Source: DYRB01 sp963802205 | GTDB taxonomy: Bacteria > Pseudomonadota > Gammaproteobacteria > Chromatiales > Chromatiaceae | Direction of reading: 5' to 3' | Length of the DNA stretch: 64,000 nt | NCBI GenBank assembly: GCA_963802205.1 | Contig: CAWDHW010000015.1 | Coordinates: 79,048-143,047, forward strand | Shown: piece by piece, positions 45,453 to 56,246 of the stretch | Layout: the number at the start of each line of letters is the position of its first letter | Numbering within the stretch: the first letter of the stretch is position 1 | Program-made: the position numbers and the translations under genes | Notes under the pieces: model-generated | What the model saw: the letters and a program-made list of their open reading frames with translations, nothing else | The model's database searches: none | What the model was told of the DNA's origin: nothing

Positions 45453-46450
45453 TGCGTCGCCGAGGGCCTGGGTCCGTAGGACCTCTAGGTCGCGCGGGTC
45501 CGATAGGCACCTCTACCCGCCCACGGCCCCGCGTGCCACCCCCGGATTTAGCCCTGCGCGGAGCCCTCGATTGGGCGAGCGCCGTTCTGGCCAACCTGCC
45601 TGACGGCTCGCCTAGACTGGAGGCTGAACTCCTCCTCGGTGCAGCCACCGGCCTGAGCCGTACCCGCATGCTGACCTGGCCTGACAACCCATTGACGAGA
45701 GAGGCCCGGCAACGCTTTGCCGCCCTGGTGGAACGTCGCCGCTGCGGCGAGCCCGTCGCCTACATCCTCGGGCGCCAGGGGTTCTGGACCCTGGACCTCG
45801 AGGTCACCCCGGACACCCTGATTCCACGCCCGGAGACCGAGCTCCTGGTCGAACTGGCCCTGGCCCGCCTCCCTGCCACGGCGGCACTCACCGTCGCGGA
45901 CCTGGGCACGGGCAGCGGGGCCATTGCCGCGGCCCTGGCCACGGAGCGCCCGAGCTGGACCCTGATCGCCCTGGACCGCTCCCCCGCCGCCGTCGCCATC
46001 GCCATCGCCAACGCCCGACGGCTGGCCCTACCCAACCTGCTACCCCTGGTCGGGGACTGGCTCGGCCCCCTGGCCCCGGGGAGCCTGAACGCGATCATCA
46101 GCAACCCGCCCTATGTCGCCGCCACAGACCCACACCTGGGGCGCGGCGATCTGCGCTTCGAGCCACCACCCGCCCTGGCGAGTGGCCCGGATGGCCTCGC
46201 CGCCATACGCCGCATCGCCGCCGAGGCCCCGCGCCACCTGCGCCCCGGCGGCCTGCTGGCACTGGAGCACGGCTACGACCAGGGAGTCGCGGTACGGGCC
46301 ATCCTCGGCGCGGCCGGGCTCCAGGAAATCGAGACCCGGCGCGATCTGGCCGGGCATGAGCGCGTCACCCTGGGGCTGTGCCCCGGCGCATCAGACCTAG
46401 CCAGGGTCACAGATTCGTCCTTGATTTCTGCCAGGCGTCCATTAGCATAA
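45452..46450 (+). CDS. prmC: release factor glutamine methyltransferase
   Basis: Methylates the GGQ glutamine of RF1/RF2. The ATG at 45452 overlaps the prfA stop (TAATG). From this start there are 332 residues, with about 30 Arg/Pro/Gly-rich residues before the usual domain (LALRGALDWASAVLANLPDG); a GTG at 45533 would trim them. SAM motif VADLGTGSGAIAAALATERP and catalytic SNPPYVA are present. The last 25 residues or so go beyond the usual family end. Confidence 0.94.
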   Translation: MRRRGPGSVGPLGRAGPIGTSTRPRPRVPPPDLALRGALDWASAVLANLPDGSPRLEAELLLGAATGLSRTRMLTWPDNPLTREARQRFAALVERRRCGEPVAYILGRQGFWTLDLEVTPDTLIPRPETELLVELALARLPATAALTVADLGTGSGAIAAALATERPSWTLIALDRSPAAVAIAIANARRLALPNLLPLVGDWLGPLAPGSLNAIISNPPYVAATDPHLGRGDLRFEPPPALASGPDGLAAIRRIAAEAPRHLRPGGLLALEHGYDQGVAVRAILGAAGLQEIETRRDLAGHERVTLGLCPGASDLARVTDSSLISARRPLA

Positions 46451-46457
46451 CGACCCT

Positions 46458-46868
46458 ATGGACATCGCCGACACCGACCGCATCAAGCACCGCGAGATCG
46501 CCTTCCACCCGCTGCACCCGGACGCCCAGCAGGCGCAGTCCGCCGCCCGCTTCCTGGCCGACGTCGACGGTATCCTACACGTCGAACCGACCTCCCCCCT
46601 CCTGCTCCAGGTGACCTACGACCTCCTCAAGACCACTCTGCAGGAGATCGAAGAGGCCCTGCGCGAGCTCGGCCTGCACTTCGACGGCGCCCTGCTGTTC
46701 CGGGTGCGCCGGGCCATGTACTACTACATGGAAGACACCCAGCGCGCCAACTGGGGCTGCGCCCACGGCGAGCATAACTGCACCAAAAAGGTCTTCGCCA
46801 AGCGCTACGAAGCCCTGGAGCACGGCTGCCGTGACCATCGCCCGGAGCATTGGCGACGGTACCTCTGA
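46458..46868 (+). CDS. conserved-looking hypothetical protein with Cys/His cluster
   Basis: 136 residues, no family recognised. It begins MDIADTDRIKHREIAFHPLH. A helical middle (QVTYDLLKTTLQEIEEALRE) is followed by FRVRRAMYYYMEDTQRANWG and a cluster CAHGEHNC ... EALEHGCRDH with three Cys and several His, able to bind a metal or cofactor. It sits seven bases after prmC and 81 bases before moeB, on the same strand, and has gene-like codon use. No signal peptide or membrane segment. Confidence 0.75.
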   Translation: MDIADTDRIKHREIAFHPLHPDAQQAQSAARFLADVDGILHVEPTSPLLLQVTYDLLKTTLQEIEEALRELGLHFDGALLFRVRRAMYYYMEDTQRANWGCAHGEHNCTKKVFAKRYEALEHGCRDHRPEHWRRYL

Positions 46869-46949
46869 CGCAGTGGTTAGCTGGTAAGTCGGGTTCGAGC
46901 CTGCTCCGTCCTCGGGCTAACCCCACCTACCCACTGGCCACCATCTCCA

Positions 46950-47693
46950 ATGACCGACGACCAACTCCTGCGCTATAGCCGCCAGATCCTGCTGCCGGCC
47001 TTCGGCTACGAGGGCCAGGAGCGCCTGCTGGCATCCCGGGTCCTGATCCTGGGCCTTGGCGGCCTGGGCTCCCCGGTGGCGATGTACCTGGCCGCCGCCG
47101 GGGTCGGGACCCTGGTCCTCGCGGACTTCGACGCCGTGGACCTCTCCAACCTCCAGCGCCAGATCCTCCACACCAGCGAGCGCCTCGGGATGACCAAGGT
47201 GGACTCGGCCATGCGCACCCTGACGGCGCTCAACCCGGAGGTCTGTCTGGAGCCCGTCAAGGGGAGCCTGACGGAGGCCAACCTCGGCCGCGTGGTCGCC
47301 GGGGTGGACCTGGTGGTGGACTGCTGCGACAACTTTGCCACCCGCTTCGCCGTCAACGCGGCCTGCCACACCGCCGGGGTTCCACTGGTCTCCGGGGCGG
47401 CCATCCGCACCGAGGGCCAGGTCGCCGCCTTCTCCGGCAAGCCCGGCGGGCCCTGCTACCAGTGTCTCTACCCACGCGACGGCGGCATCGACGAGACCTG
47501 CTCTGCCAATGGCATCCTCGCCCCGGTGGTCGGCATCATCGGCAGCATCCAGGCCACCGAGGCCATCAAGATCCTCGCTGGCGTCGGCGAACCCCTCTAC
47601 GGCTCCCTGGTCCTGCTCGACGCCCTGACCATGGAGTGGCGCCGCCTGCGTCTCCCCGCGGACCCCGCCTGCCCCATCTGCGGCAAGGCCTGA
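46950..47693 (+). CDS. moeB: molybdopterin-synthase adenylyltransferase MoeB (ThiF/HesA family)
   Basis: 247 residues. E1-like fold: RYSRQILLPAFG at the start, nucleotide loop LGLGGLGSPVAMYLAAAGVG (about 32-51), ADFDAVDLSNLQRQIL and zinc-binding pairs CYQC (about 170) and CPIC (about 242). It adenylates the carboxy-terminal Gly-Gly of MoaD; a dual role with ThiS is possible. The adjacency to prmC matches Pseudomonas. Confidence 0.93.
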   Translation: MTDDQLLRYSRQILLPAFGYEGQERLLASRVLILGLGGLGSPVAMYLAAAGVGTLVLADFDAVDLSNLQRQILHTSERLGMTKVDSAMRTLTALNPEVCLEPVKGSLTEANLGRVVAGVDLVVDCCDNFATRFAVNAACHTAGVPLVSGAAIRTEGQVAAFSGKPGGPCYQCLYPRDGGIDETCSANGILAPVVGIIGSIQATEAIKILAGVGEPLYGSLVLLDALTMEWRRLRLPADPACPICGKA

Positions 47694-47747
47694 CTGGGCT
47701 ACCCCTGCCGAAGAACATCAGCATTCGCTAATCTACGGGCGCGGCTG

Positions 47748-47756
47748 TGCTATGCT
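47748..47756 (+). promoter_or_regulatory. candidate extended -10 promoter
   Basis: TGC then TATGCT (47751-47756), 34 bases before the ATG at 47790. No convincing -35 box. Confidence 0.35.
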
Positions 47757-47789
47757 GGAGGGCCCGATTCAAGGCCCCAGACTTGGTTC

Positions 47790-48329
47790 ATGCCCATGCG
47801 CTTCGACGTCCCAGTCGCCGAGATCAAGAAGGCGAATATCCCCCACGAGATCTTCCTCACGAATCTGATCGGCAACCACATCCTGATGGCCGTGGGGGCC
47901 GGCGGCGTGGCCGGGTCCTTCCCCTGGATCATGGCCATCATCCCGATCACGTCTTTCAGCCTGCTCGGGTTTACCCTGTGGCGGGCACGCCGCTCGCTGA
48001 CCCGCGACCCCTGGTACGTCATGTGCCACTGGCAGGTATGCGCCAGGCGCAGCCGCATCTTCATTGCCATGCTGTTGATGTTGCTGCTGGTCATGACCCT
48101 GGGCTGGCTCGGCTACACCTACCTCGGCTGGATGAAGGAGGCGGTGATGGCACTGGTGGCCGGGACCGGAATCCTGCCGGTGATGGTGACCATTCTGGTA
48201 CTCATCATCGTCGAATCCGACGCCCTGTATCACGCCAACCAGGCCAAGTTGCCGGACTGGATCGTCAAGCGTTACCCCAACCCCGAGGCCAAGGTGATCC
48301 ACGAAGAAAAGCCGGCCTACTACGACTGA
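47790..48329 (+). CDS. four-helix membrane protein of unknown function
   Basis: 179 residues, starting MPMRFDVPVAEIKKANIPHE (or two codons later). Four hydrophobic segments at about 30-50, 52-66, 87-110 and 116-142 are followed by a soluble tail (QAKLPDWIVKRYPNPEAKVI). No motif I recognise. It is alone between moeB and the convergent dsbA-like gene, with its own candidate promoter. Confidence 0.75.
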   Translation: MPMRFDVPVAEIKKANIPHEIFLTNLIGNHILMAVGAGGVAGSFPWIMAIIPITSFSLLGFTLWRARRSLTRDPWYVMCHWQVCARRSRIFIAMLLMLLLVMTLGWLGYTYLGWMKEAVMALVAGTGILPVMVTILVLIIVESDALYHANQAKLPDWIVKRYPNPEAKVIHEEKPAYYD

Positions 48330-48422
48330 GCCCTGCTCGCCAATGCGGTTCGTTACCTCACCGCATCCAACGAACCACGACTGGGACGCGGTAGCAGACC
48401 CTGTTCTGAGGGCCGCGCCTCG

Positions 48423-49136
48423 CTAAGGCGCTGGTACGGCCGGGACGGCGGGTATCGCCGGGGCAACCGGAACGGCTGGAGTCGCCGCAATCGCCTTGGC
48501 CTCCTGCTCGACGAGGGCGTTGACCACCTCAAATAGCCTTTCGTTGCTTCCGGTCTGGGTGGCGCTGGTGCGGAGCTTGCCGTTGACGACGATGGCCGGC
48601 ACCCCTTCCAACCCGAAGTCCTTCCCCAACTCCTTCGCCCGGCGCACCTGCATCTCGACGAAGAAGGACCCGTAGGCCTCCTTGAAGGCGGCCCCATCCA
48701 GGCCCAGACCGACCACGAACTGGGTAATGGCGTCAAGGTCCTGGAGGCGGCGCTTGTCGACATGCACGGCGCGGAACAGTGGCTCATGAATGACGTCCAC
48801 CTTGCCCATCAGCTCCGCCGCGAAATAGGCTCGGGCCAGGGGCTCCCAGCTCGGTCCCAGGATCGCCGGGGCGCGGCGAAAGGTGGCGTCGGCGGGCATG
48901 GTCGCCCGCCACTGAGTGAGAATCGGCTCCAGGTGCCAACAATGCGGACAGCCGTACCAGAAGAATTCCAGCACCTCGACTTTGCCCTCAGTATCCGTCG
49001 GCTGGGGCCGGGGCACCGTTGTGTAGTCGATGCCCTCATCGAAGGCCCTGGCCTGAAAGGCGAATGCTGCCGCCAACAGGCCCAACCCAAAGACACCCGC
49101 GCCCAATGCACCCCGTCCTAGAATCCTCGCGAACAT
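48423..49136 (-). CDS. dsbA: periplasmic thiol:disulfide interchange protein DsbA-like
   Basis: 237 residues from ATG, with GGGAG eight bases upstream; a GTG three codons earlier is too close to that site. Signal peptide about 1-31 (GVFGLGLLAAAFAFQARA). Active site WYGCPHCWH (CPHC) near 68-75 and the cis-Pro loop GVPAIVV near 180. A low-complexity Ala/Pro/Val tail (PAVPVAPAIPAVPAVPAP) closes the protein, unusual for DsbA. It would oxidise Cys pairs of exported proteins. Confidence 0.92.
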   Translation of the reverse strand: MFARILGRGALGAGVFGLGLLAAAFAFQARAFDEGIDYTTVPRPQPTDTEGKVEVLEFFWYGCPHCWHLEPILTQWRATMPADATFRRAPAILGPSWEPLARAYFAAELMGKVDVIHEPLFRAVHVDKRRLQDLDAITQFVVGLGLDGAAFKEAYGSFFVEMQVRRAKELGKDFGLEGVPAIVVNGKLRTSATQTGSNERLFEVVNALVEQEAKAIAATPAVPVAPAIPAVPAVPAP

Positions 49137-49213
49137 CGCTCTCACTCCCCATACCTCGTCATGTAGGTTCCGCGAGGCCCAAGTGCCCGACGCGGAGAAA
49201 AAGAGACCCAGGC

Positions 49214-50128
49214 TCAGCCGCCCAGGGCATAGTCCAGGGCCAGGCCAACAAAGACGGCCATCCCGTAGTAGTTGTTATTGAGGAAGGCCTGAAAGCAGCC
49301 AGTCGGCTCGCGGTCGCGAATCAGATATTGCTGGTAGGCCGCCATCGCCGCCGCGGCCACCAGGCCCCCGGCAAACCAGGCCCCACGTCCAGCCCACCAG
49401 CCAATGACGGCGAGCAGGGCCAACATCAGCAATTGGAGCCCTGCAATGGCCCAAAGATCCCAGCGCCCGAAGAGAATGGCCGTGGACTTGATGCCGACCC
49501 TAAGGTCGTCCTCCCGGTCCACCATCGCGTACTGGGTGTCGTAAATCAGTGCCCACAGCAGGGTGGTCCCGAACAAGGCCCAGGCCAGGGGCGGGATAGC
49601 CCCCGACACCGCCATGAAGGCCATGGGGATGGCCCAACCGAAGGCGGCACCCAGGAAGAGCTGTGGGACATGGGTAAAACGCTTCATGAACGGATAGACC
49701 ACCACCAGTGCCAGGGCCACCAACGACAGGACCACGCTCTGCCAATTGAGCAGCAGGACCAGGCCGAAGGCGGTGAGGCTCAAGACGGCGAAGACGCCCA
49801 GTGCCTCCCCAGGACTGACCAGCCCGGTGGCGATGGGGCGCGCCCGGGTACGTTCGACCCGGCCGTCGAAGGCGCGGTCGGCATAGTCGTTGATGGCACA
49901 GCCGGCGGAGCGCATCAGCACCACCCCGGCGATGAAGATCGTAACGATGCCGAAAGGCGGGTTACCCGCCCCCGCCAGCCATAGCGCCCACAGAGCCGGC
50001 CACATCAGCAGAAAGATCCCAATGGGTCGCCCCAGCCGCACCAGGGCGCTGTAGGCCAGGATCCGCTCGCGCCAATCGAGTCCTCGCGGGTTCCGTGGGG
50101 CGCCGATCTTTACTTCAGGAAAGGTCAT
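49214..50128 (-). CDS. ubiA: 4-hydroxybenzoate octaprenyltransferase
   Basis: Prenylates 4-hydroxybenzoate in ubiquinone synthesis. 304 residues with about eight to nine helices. Two Asp-rich motifs: NDYADRAFDGRVERTRARP and DTQYAMVDREDDLRVGIKST, matching the UbiA family. No ubiC is next to it. The 127-base gap to nudB shows nothing clear. Confidence 0.95.
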   Translation of the reverse strand: MTFPEVKIGAPRNPRGLDWRERILAYSALVRLGRPIGIFLLMWPALWALWLAGAGNPPFGIVTIFIAGVVLMRSAGCAINDYADRAFDGRVERTRARPIATGLVSPGEALGVFAVLSLTAFGLVLLLNWQSVVLSLVALALVVVYPFMKRFTHVPQLFLGAAFGWAIPMAFMAVSGAIPPLAWALFGTTLLWALIYDTQYAMVDREDDLRVGIKSTAILFGRWDLWAIAGLQLLMLALLAVIGWWAGRGAWFAGGLVAAAAMAAYQQYLIRDREPTGCFQAFLNNNYYGMAVFVGLALDYALGG

Positions 50129-50255
50129 ACCAGAGGTGTAGGGGGTCGGATCCGAGGGGATGTACCCGAGCCGGGCGGCGTGGGGCGCGGATTATGGCAT
50201 AGGGCCTGGGGGCAACACAGGGGCCGGAGTGGCCCAAGTCGCGCCTGGGAGGGCG

Positions 50256-50870
50256 TCACCGGGGCAACCCGACCAGCCAGCGGATAGCCTCACGGTTGGT
50301 CCAGGAGGTCGCCCGGGCCGCGGCGGCGTGGGCCGGGAGCCACTGGCACTCCAGGTGCTCCGCTGGGTTCAGTCGGATCAGGCGACGCCCCGGCACGGGC
50401 AGCGCAAACCAGTGCTCGCGATTAAAGCAGACCCCGGGGGCATAACGGGCACGCCAGGCCGGGACTATGGGGAAGAGCCGCGACTGACCCAGGTCCTGGA
50501 TGTCGGCGGCCCCCAGCAACCCGGTCTCCTCCCGTAACTCGCGGAGCGCCGCCGACCTCGCCCCCTCGCCAGGGCGTAAGCTCCCGGTCACCGACTGCCA
50601 GAAGGTGTCCGGCTGGGTACGGCGGAGCATCAGGCAATACCCGTCCCAGGTGTAGACAACCACCAGGACCGACTCCGGGCGTTTGAAGCCCCCGCCGGGC
50701 CGCCGGCTCGACGCCGGCCTGGGCTTTGGTGCCGGCCTTGACTCGACCCGCCGGTGTGGACGCAGCGCCGGCGGCGTGCTCGCATCCAACCCTGGGCGCG
50801 ACGAGAGCATGACCAGTCCATGGCGCAGGGGCGGCCGGGCTGGGCCAGACCCATCCCGGCCGATCTGCAT
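50256..50870 (-). CDS. nudB: dihydroneopterin triphosphate / dATP pyrophosphatase (Nudix)
   Basis: The Nudix box GSLRPGEGARSAALRELREE plus TGL matches GX5EX7REUXEEXGU. FKRPESVLVVVYTWDGYCLM and FWQSVTGS plus RYAPGVCFNREHWFALPVPG match NudB, which removes pyrophosphate from dihydroneopterin triphosphate in folate synthesis. The ATG at 50870 is one base after the aspS stop, but leaves about 62 Pro/Arg/Ser-rich residues before the domain; a start near 50810 would shorten them. Order aspS-nudB is conserved. Confidence 0.88.
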   Translation of the reverse strand: MQIGRDGSGPARPPLRHGLVMLSSRPGLDASTPPALRPHRRVESRPAPKPRPASSRRPGGGFKRPESVLVVVYTWDGYCLMLRRTQPDTFWQSVTGSLRPGEGARSAALRELREETGLLGAADIQDLGQSRLFPIVPAWRARYAPGVCFNREHWFALPVPGRRLIRLNPAEHLECQWLPAHAAAARATSWTNREAIRWLVGLPR

Positions 50871-50871
50871 C

Positions 50872-52659
<1,788 letters not shown>

Positions 52660-52909
52660 GCGATCAACCCCGTATCCGAATAATGACCGGGCCCCCGCTG
52701 GGGACCCTTGGCAACGGCCGAAAACCGGCCGCAAAAGAGGGGGAAAGATACTGACCGCGCCTGACGGGCGCAAGCGTCACAGATCCCTGGCCGCCGTTGG
52801 GAAGTCCAGAGCGGAACCACAGTGGCGGAACGCTGCACCCTGGGCGGGGCATCTGACTCCGTGGAGGGCGGCCTCTGTGCCCAGACGGCCGGCCCCGCAC
52901 GCCCCGGGC

Positions 52910-53224
52910 TCAAGACCCCTTGGTCGCAGCGGGCTTGTCCACCTTTGACGCGACGGCAGGCTTGCTCTCCGCACCGGTCTTGGCCGCATCGCCGCCACCG
53001 CCGGCCTTGCCCCCGCCGTTGTCGTGCAGGTTCTTCTTGTTGCCCGCCTTGAAGTCGGTCTCATACCAACCGCCACCCTTGAGGCGGAAACCCACCGCCG
53101 ACATCAGTTTCTTGAGTGCGGGCCTGCCGCACTCCGGACAGTCCAGCAGGGGCTCGTCGCTCACCCGCTGTAGGGCCTCGATCTCATGGCCGCAGGCCTC
53201 ACAGCGGTATTCGTAGAAGGGCAT
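52910..53224 (-). CDS. FmdB-family zinc-ribbon protein
   Basis: 104 residues. MPFYEYRCEACGHEIEALQR and LLDCPECGRPALKKLMSAVG give the CxxC-CxxC zinc ribbon (Cys8, Cys11, Cys29, Cys32). FRLKGGGWYETDFKAGNKKN follows, then a Gly/Lys/Ala-rich tail. This small protein is regularly upstream of aspS in gammaproteobacteria. Its function is unknown despite the name (putative regulator). Confidence 0.92.
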   Translation of the reverse strand: MPFYEYRCEACGHEIEALQRVSDEPLLDCPECGRPALKKLMSAVGFRLKGGGWYETDFKAGNKKNLHDNGGGKAGGGGDAAKTGAESKPAVASKVDKPAATKGS

Positions 53225-53443
53225 GGTCGTTTCTCCACAGTAGGAATCTGTTAAACCTTTGAAGCATGGGGTGTTGGCCAGGGAATTCCAAGCCCGGCTT
53301 ACTTCCGATAAGGCACATGTGGGGGGTCGCCGTCGTGCTTTGTGCCAGCCTCCAATCCCCTACCCTTCACACCACAGGCTGGCGGCCGAGCCCCCTTCTC
53401 GGCTTCAATGTGCCCCCACAGGCCATGGCGGAGGGGCAACGGG

Positions 53444-54295
53444 ATGAACATCGGCGAATGCGCGATCCTGATCACCGGCTGTTCCAGCGGCATCGGCCAC
53501 GCTTGCGCCCTGGGTCTGGCCCGGCGCGGGTACCGGGTGGTCGCCTCGGCGCGGCAGCCTGCGGACGTGGCGCGGCTACGCAGTGAGGGCTTGGCCGCGG
53601 TGCGCTTAGACCTGGACGATCCGAAAAGCATCGCCGCTGGGCTCGCACAGGCCCTGGACCTGACCGGCGGCAGCCTGTACGGCCTGTTCAACAACGGCGC
53701 CTATGGTCAGCCAGGGGCCGTGGAAGACATCACCCGCGAATGCCTGCGCGCCCAACTGGAGACCAACCTGCTCGGCTGGCACGACCTCACCTGCCGGGTC
53801 ATCCCCCTGATGCGTCGTCAGGGGCAGGGAAGGATCATACAGAACAGTTCGATACTTGGGCTGGTGACCATGCCTTACCGCGGGGCCTATGTGGCGAGCA
53901 AGTTCGCGCTGGAGGGGCTGACCGATACCCTGCGCCTGGAGCTGGCCGGGACCGGAATCCAGGTCAGCCTGATCGAACCCGGACCCATCGTCAGCCGCTT
54001 TCGCGACAATGCCCACCAGAAGTGGCGTGACCACATCGACGCGGAGCAAAGCCCACACCGGGCCGCCTACCTGGCCATGGAACAGCGCTTGCTCAGGGAA
54101 GGTCCGGCGGCCCCGTTCACGCTCCCCCCGGAGGCGGTCCTCAAGCGTGTGATCCGTGCCCTGGAGGACCCAAACCCCAGGCCGCGCTATTACGTCACCA
54201 CGCCGACCTATGTCCTGGCAGCCCTGCGGCGGGTCTTGAGCGCCCGACTGCTGGATCGGGTCCTGCGGCGGATCTCCGGCGGGGGCGAGCGGTAG
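53444..54295 (+). CDS. short-chain dehydrogenase/reductase
   Basis: 283 residues from ATG 53444, preceded by GGAGGGG; earlier in-frame starts add unlikely residues. Cofactor loop TGCSSGIG (about 11-18), NNGAYG in place of NNAG, and catalytic Ser (NSSILG) with YVASK near 150-154. The absence of a clear acidic residue after strand 2 (ASARQPADV) suggests NADP(H) (inference). Substrate unknown. Single gene, divergent from fmdB, convergent with the Amr operon. Confidence 0.9.
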   Translation: MNIGECAILITGCSSGIGHACALGLARRGYRVVASARQPADVARLRSEGLAAVRLDLDDPKSIAAGLAQALDLTGGSLYGLFNNGAYGQPGAVEDITRECLRAQLETNLLGWHDLTCRVIPLMRRQGQGRIIQNSSILGLVTMPYRGAYVASKFALEGLTDTLRLELAGTGIQVSLIEPGPIVSRFRDNAHQKWRDHIDAEQSPHRAAYLAMEQRLLREGPAAPFTLPPEAVLKRVIRALEDPNPRPRYYVTTPTYVLAALRRVLSARLLDRVLRRISGGGER

Positions 54296-54413
54296 CCCCG
54301 CTCGGTCAAAACAGGGCCCCGGCGGGTAGCCGCTGAGTTGGACGATGAGGCGAAGAGCGGGTGCGCCCCCCAGGGCCTCCGTAATCGGACAAGACGAAAC
54401 GGGACTGCGACTG

Positions 54414-56037
54414 TTATCCACCGGGGGCAGCAAGGACACCCGCCGGCGAGTCACTCGCACGATAGGGCGCACCAAACTTGGTGCTGGTGAAAACCGCGAG
54501 GCTCGCCCCCTCGCGCCAGGCGTCCGCCGGCAGCCCGGCCTTGCGCGCCAGGTGAGTCAGCGTTTCCTCCCGGGTCCAGCCCTGCTCCACCGCCACCTCC
54601 GGCAGAAAGACGGCACGACGGCCGCCCTTGCTCAGGATGATCCCCTGCTCCCCCACCCGGAACTCCTCCCAGCCCGCGATGGACCGGGGCGGGGTCAGGA
54701 CGCTGACCTCGACATCCAGGTCCTTCAACTCCGAGGCCTGCACGGGCCTGAAGCGCGTATCGTGGCGGGCGGCATTGTCGCCGTTGTCCAGGACCGCCCG
54801 GTAGAGCGGCTCCCGCGGCTCGATGGTCCCGATACAGCCGCGCAGATCGCCATGGCGCTTGAGCGTGACGAAGGCCCCGGCAGGTGCCTTCAGCCCCGCC
54901 GGGAGGCCGTCCAGGGTCAGGCGGACCGTCTCCGTGCGGGACAGACTCGGTCCCAGGACCGCGTCCTCCACCGCCAGGATGGCGAGGCGATGCAGCAGGC
55001 GCAGGTCGTCCTGGCTCAAGCCGTCGGCGTCTGGGGTCCGGCCTCGCGGCATGGGCCCGGAGGCGTCGGCGGCGAGGGGTTGCGGGTCCGTAACCACCAG
55101 GGCGGCATAGCTCACGGAGTTGGCGTAATCACCCCCCAGTGCCCCGCTGGTGGCATAGGCCAGGCGCTGGACCTCAGCCCCGGGGCCCAGCATCCGCAGC
55201 AGGATGGCGATGGGGCGGTAGCCGCAGATGGTGATCCCCGTCACCTGCCGGTAGGCAAGGAAGCCCGCCGAGTCCTTGGCCAGGATGCGATCTATGGCCC
55301 CATCGTCCAGGGCCTGAATTCGCGCTGCGGTCTCGCCGTTGAGTGCGAAGGGCTGATAGCCGAAGCGCTGGCCATAGTGGGTGAAGTCGCTCGATACCAC
55401 CACCAGGGTATCCGCGTCCGCCAGGGGGCGCAGCAGGTCGGCAGCGACCTGATAGTCTGCCCCCTCCAGACGCCCCACCAGGACAGGGACCAGGCGCCAG
55501 CCCGGGGTCAGGGCGCGTTGCAACAGGGGCAGCTCGATTTCGATGCTGTGCTCGCGGCCATGGGCCTCCGGCTCCTCCACCACCAGGGGCGAGAGCCGCA
55601 GGGCCGCCACTGCCTCCAGGTCCAGGGGGACATCCCCCAGCGGGGTGCGATAGGCGTCCACCTGGGCTATGGACAGGCCACGGAGGGGGCTGTGGTGAGA
55701 CGGGGCAACCACCAGGACCCGCTTGTATGTCTGGCCCTTCACCAGGGAGAAGACGGCCCCCGCCGTGGGGCCGCTGTAGGCGTACCCGGCATGGGGTGCG
55801 ATGAGGGCGCGGATAGGCCCCTTGGGGGCAGGCGCCTTGGCCGCCGCCAAAAAGCCATCCACCTGGGCCTGGAGACGGTCGGGGTCCGCCGGGTACCAGC
55901 CCCCGGCCAGGGCGCTCTCCCGAACCCTGGGGGCGTCTGGTCCCGGTTCGGCGCCAACCGGGGCCCCAGACAGGACCAGGTAACAGCCCGCCAAGCCCGG
56001 CCAGCCAACCGTTCCGACGCCGATCGATGGCCGTCAT
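54414..56037 (-). CDS. exported MEMO (AmrB) - AMMECR1 (AmrA) fusion protein, one frame correction
   Basis: From a TTG at 55994 the frame gives 526 residues: MEMO-like domain about 20-305 (APHAGYAYSGPTAGAVFSLV, APSHHSPLRG with His100/101, HGREHSIEIELPLLQ, SSDFTHYG) and AMMECR1 domain about 325-515 (GAFVTLKRHGDLRGCIGTIE). An ATG at 56037 has GAGGGGG five bases upstream and begins MTAIDRRRNGWLAGL; removing one base at 55992 joins it to AGCYLVLSGAPVGAEPGPD, a convincing signal peptide. So the true start is probably 56037 with one extra G in this sequence. AmrA and AmrB are normally separate. MEMO proteins share the LigB dioxygenase fold; their reaction is unknown. Last gene of the operon. Confidence 0.85.
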
Positions 56038-56047
56038 GGCGACCCCC

Positions 56048-56246
56048 TCACCCGGCCAGGTCATGCGGGCGATAGTAGTCCGCCTCCTTGAGCGGAAGCT
56101 CCCGCGGGCCGGTCGTACCCGGATTGGCATGCGGGTCCGCCTTTGCGGCCAGCCCCCAGACCCACAGCCAGGAGGCACGCGAGGAAGCGGCGCCTCGGGC
56201 ACCCTTGTTGCACAGTGCTGCCAGGCTCGTCGCGTGTCTCGTTCAT
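56048..56246 (-). CDS. 65-residue twin-arginine-signal peptide, one frame correction
   Basis: The ATG at 56246 overlaps the amrS stop (ATGA). The start MNETRDEPGSTVQQGCPRRR and FLACLLAVGLGA form a Tat-like signal (RRRFL plus hydrophobic run). As written the frame then goes to GRKGGPACQ and a stop at 56061. Dropping one G near 56150 gives AAKADPHANPGTTGPRELPL and KEADYYRPHDLAG, with stop at 56048, eleven bases before the next start; that frame has much higher third-position GC. The exported part is only about 30 residues. It could be an accessory peptide, like the small RR proteins next to formate dehydrogenases, or a substrate of the neighbouring radical-SAM enzyme. Function unknown. Confidence 0.6.
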
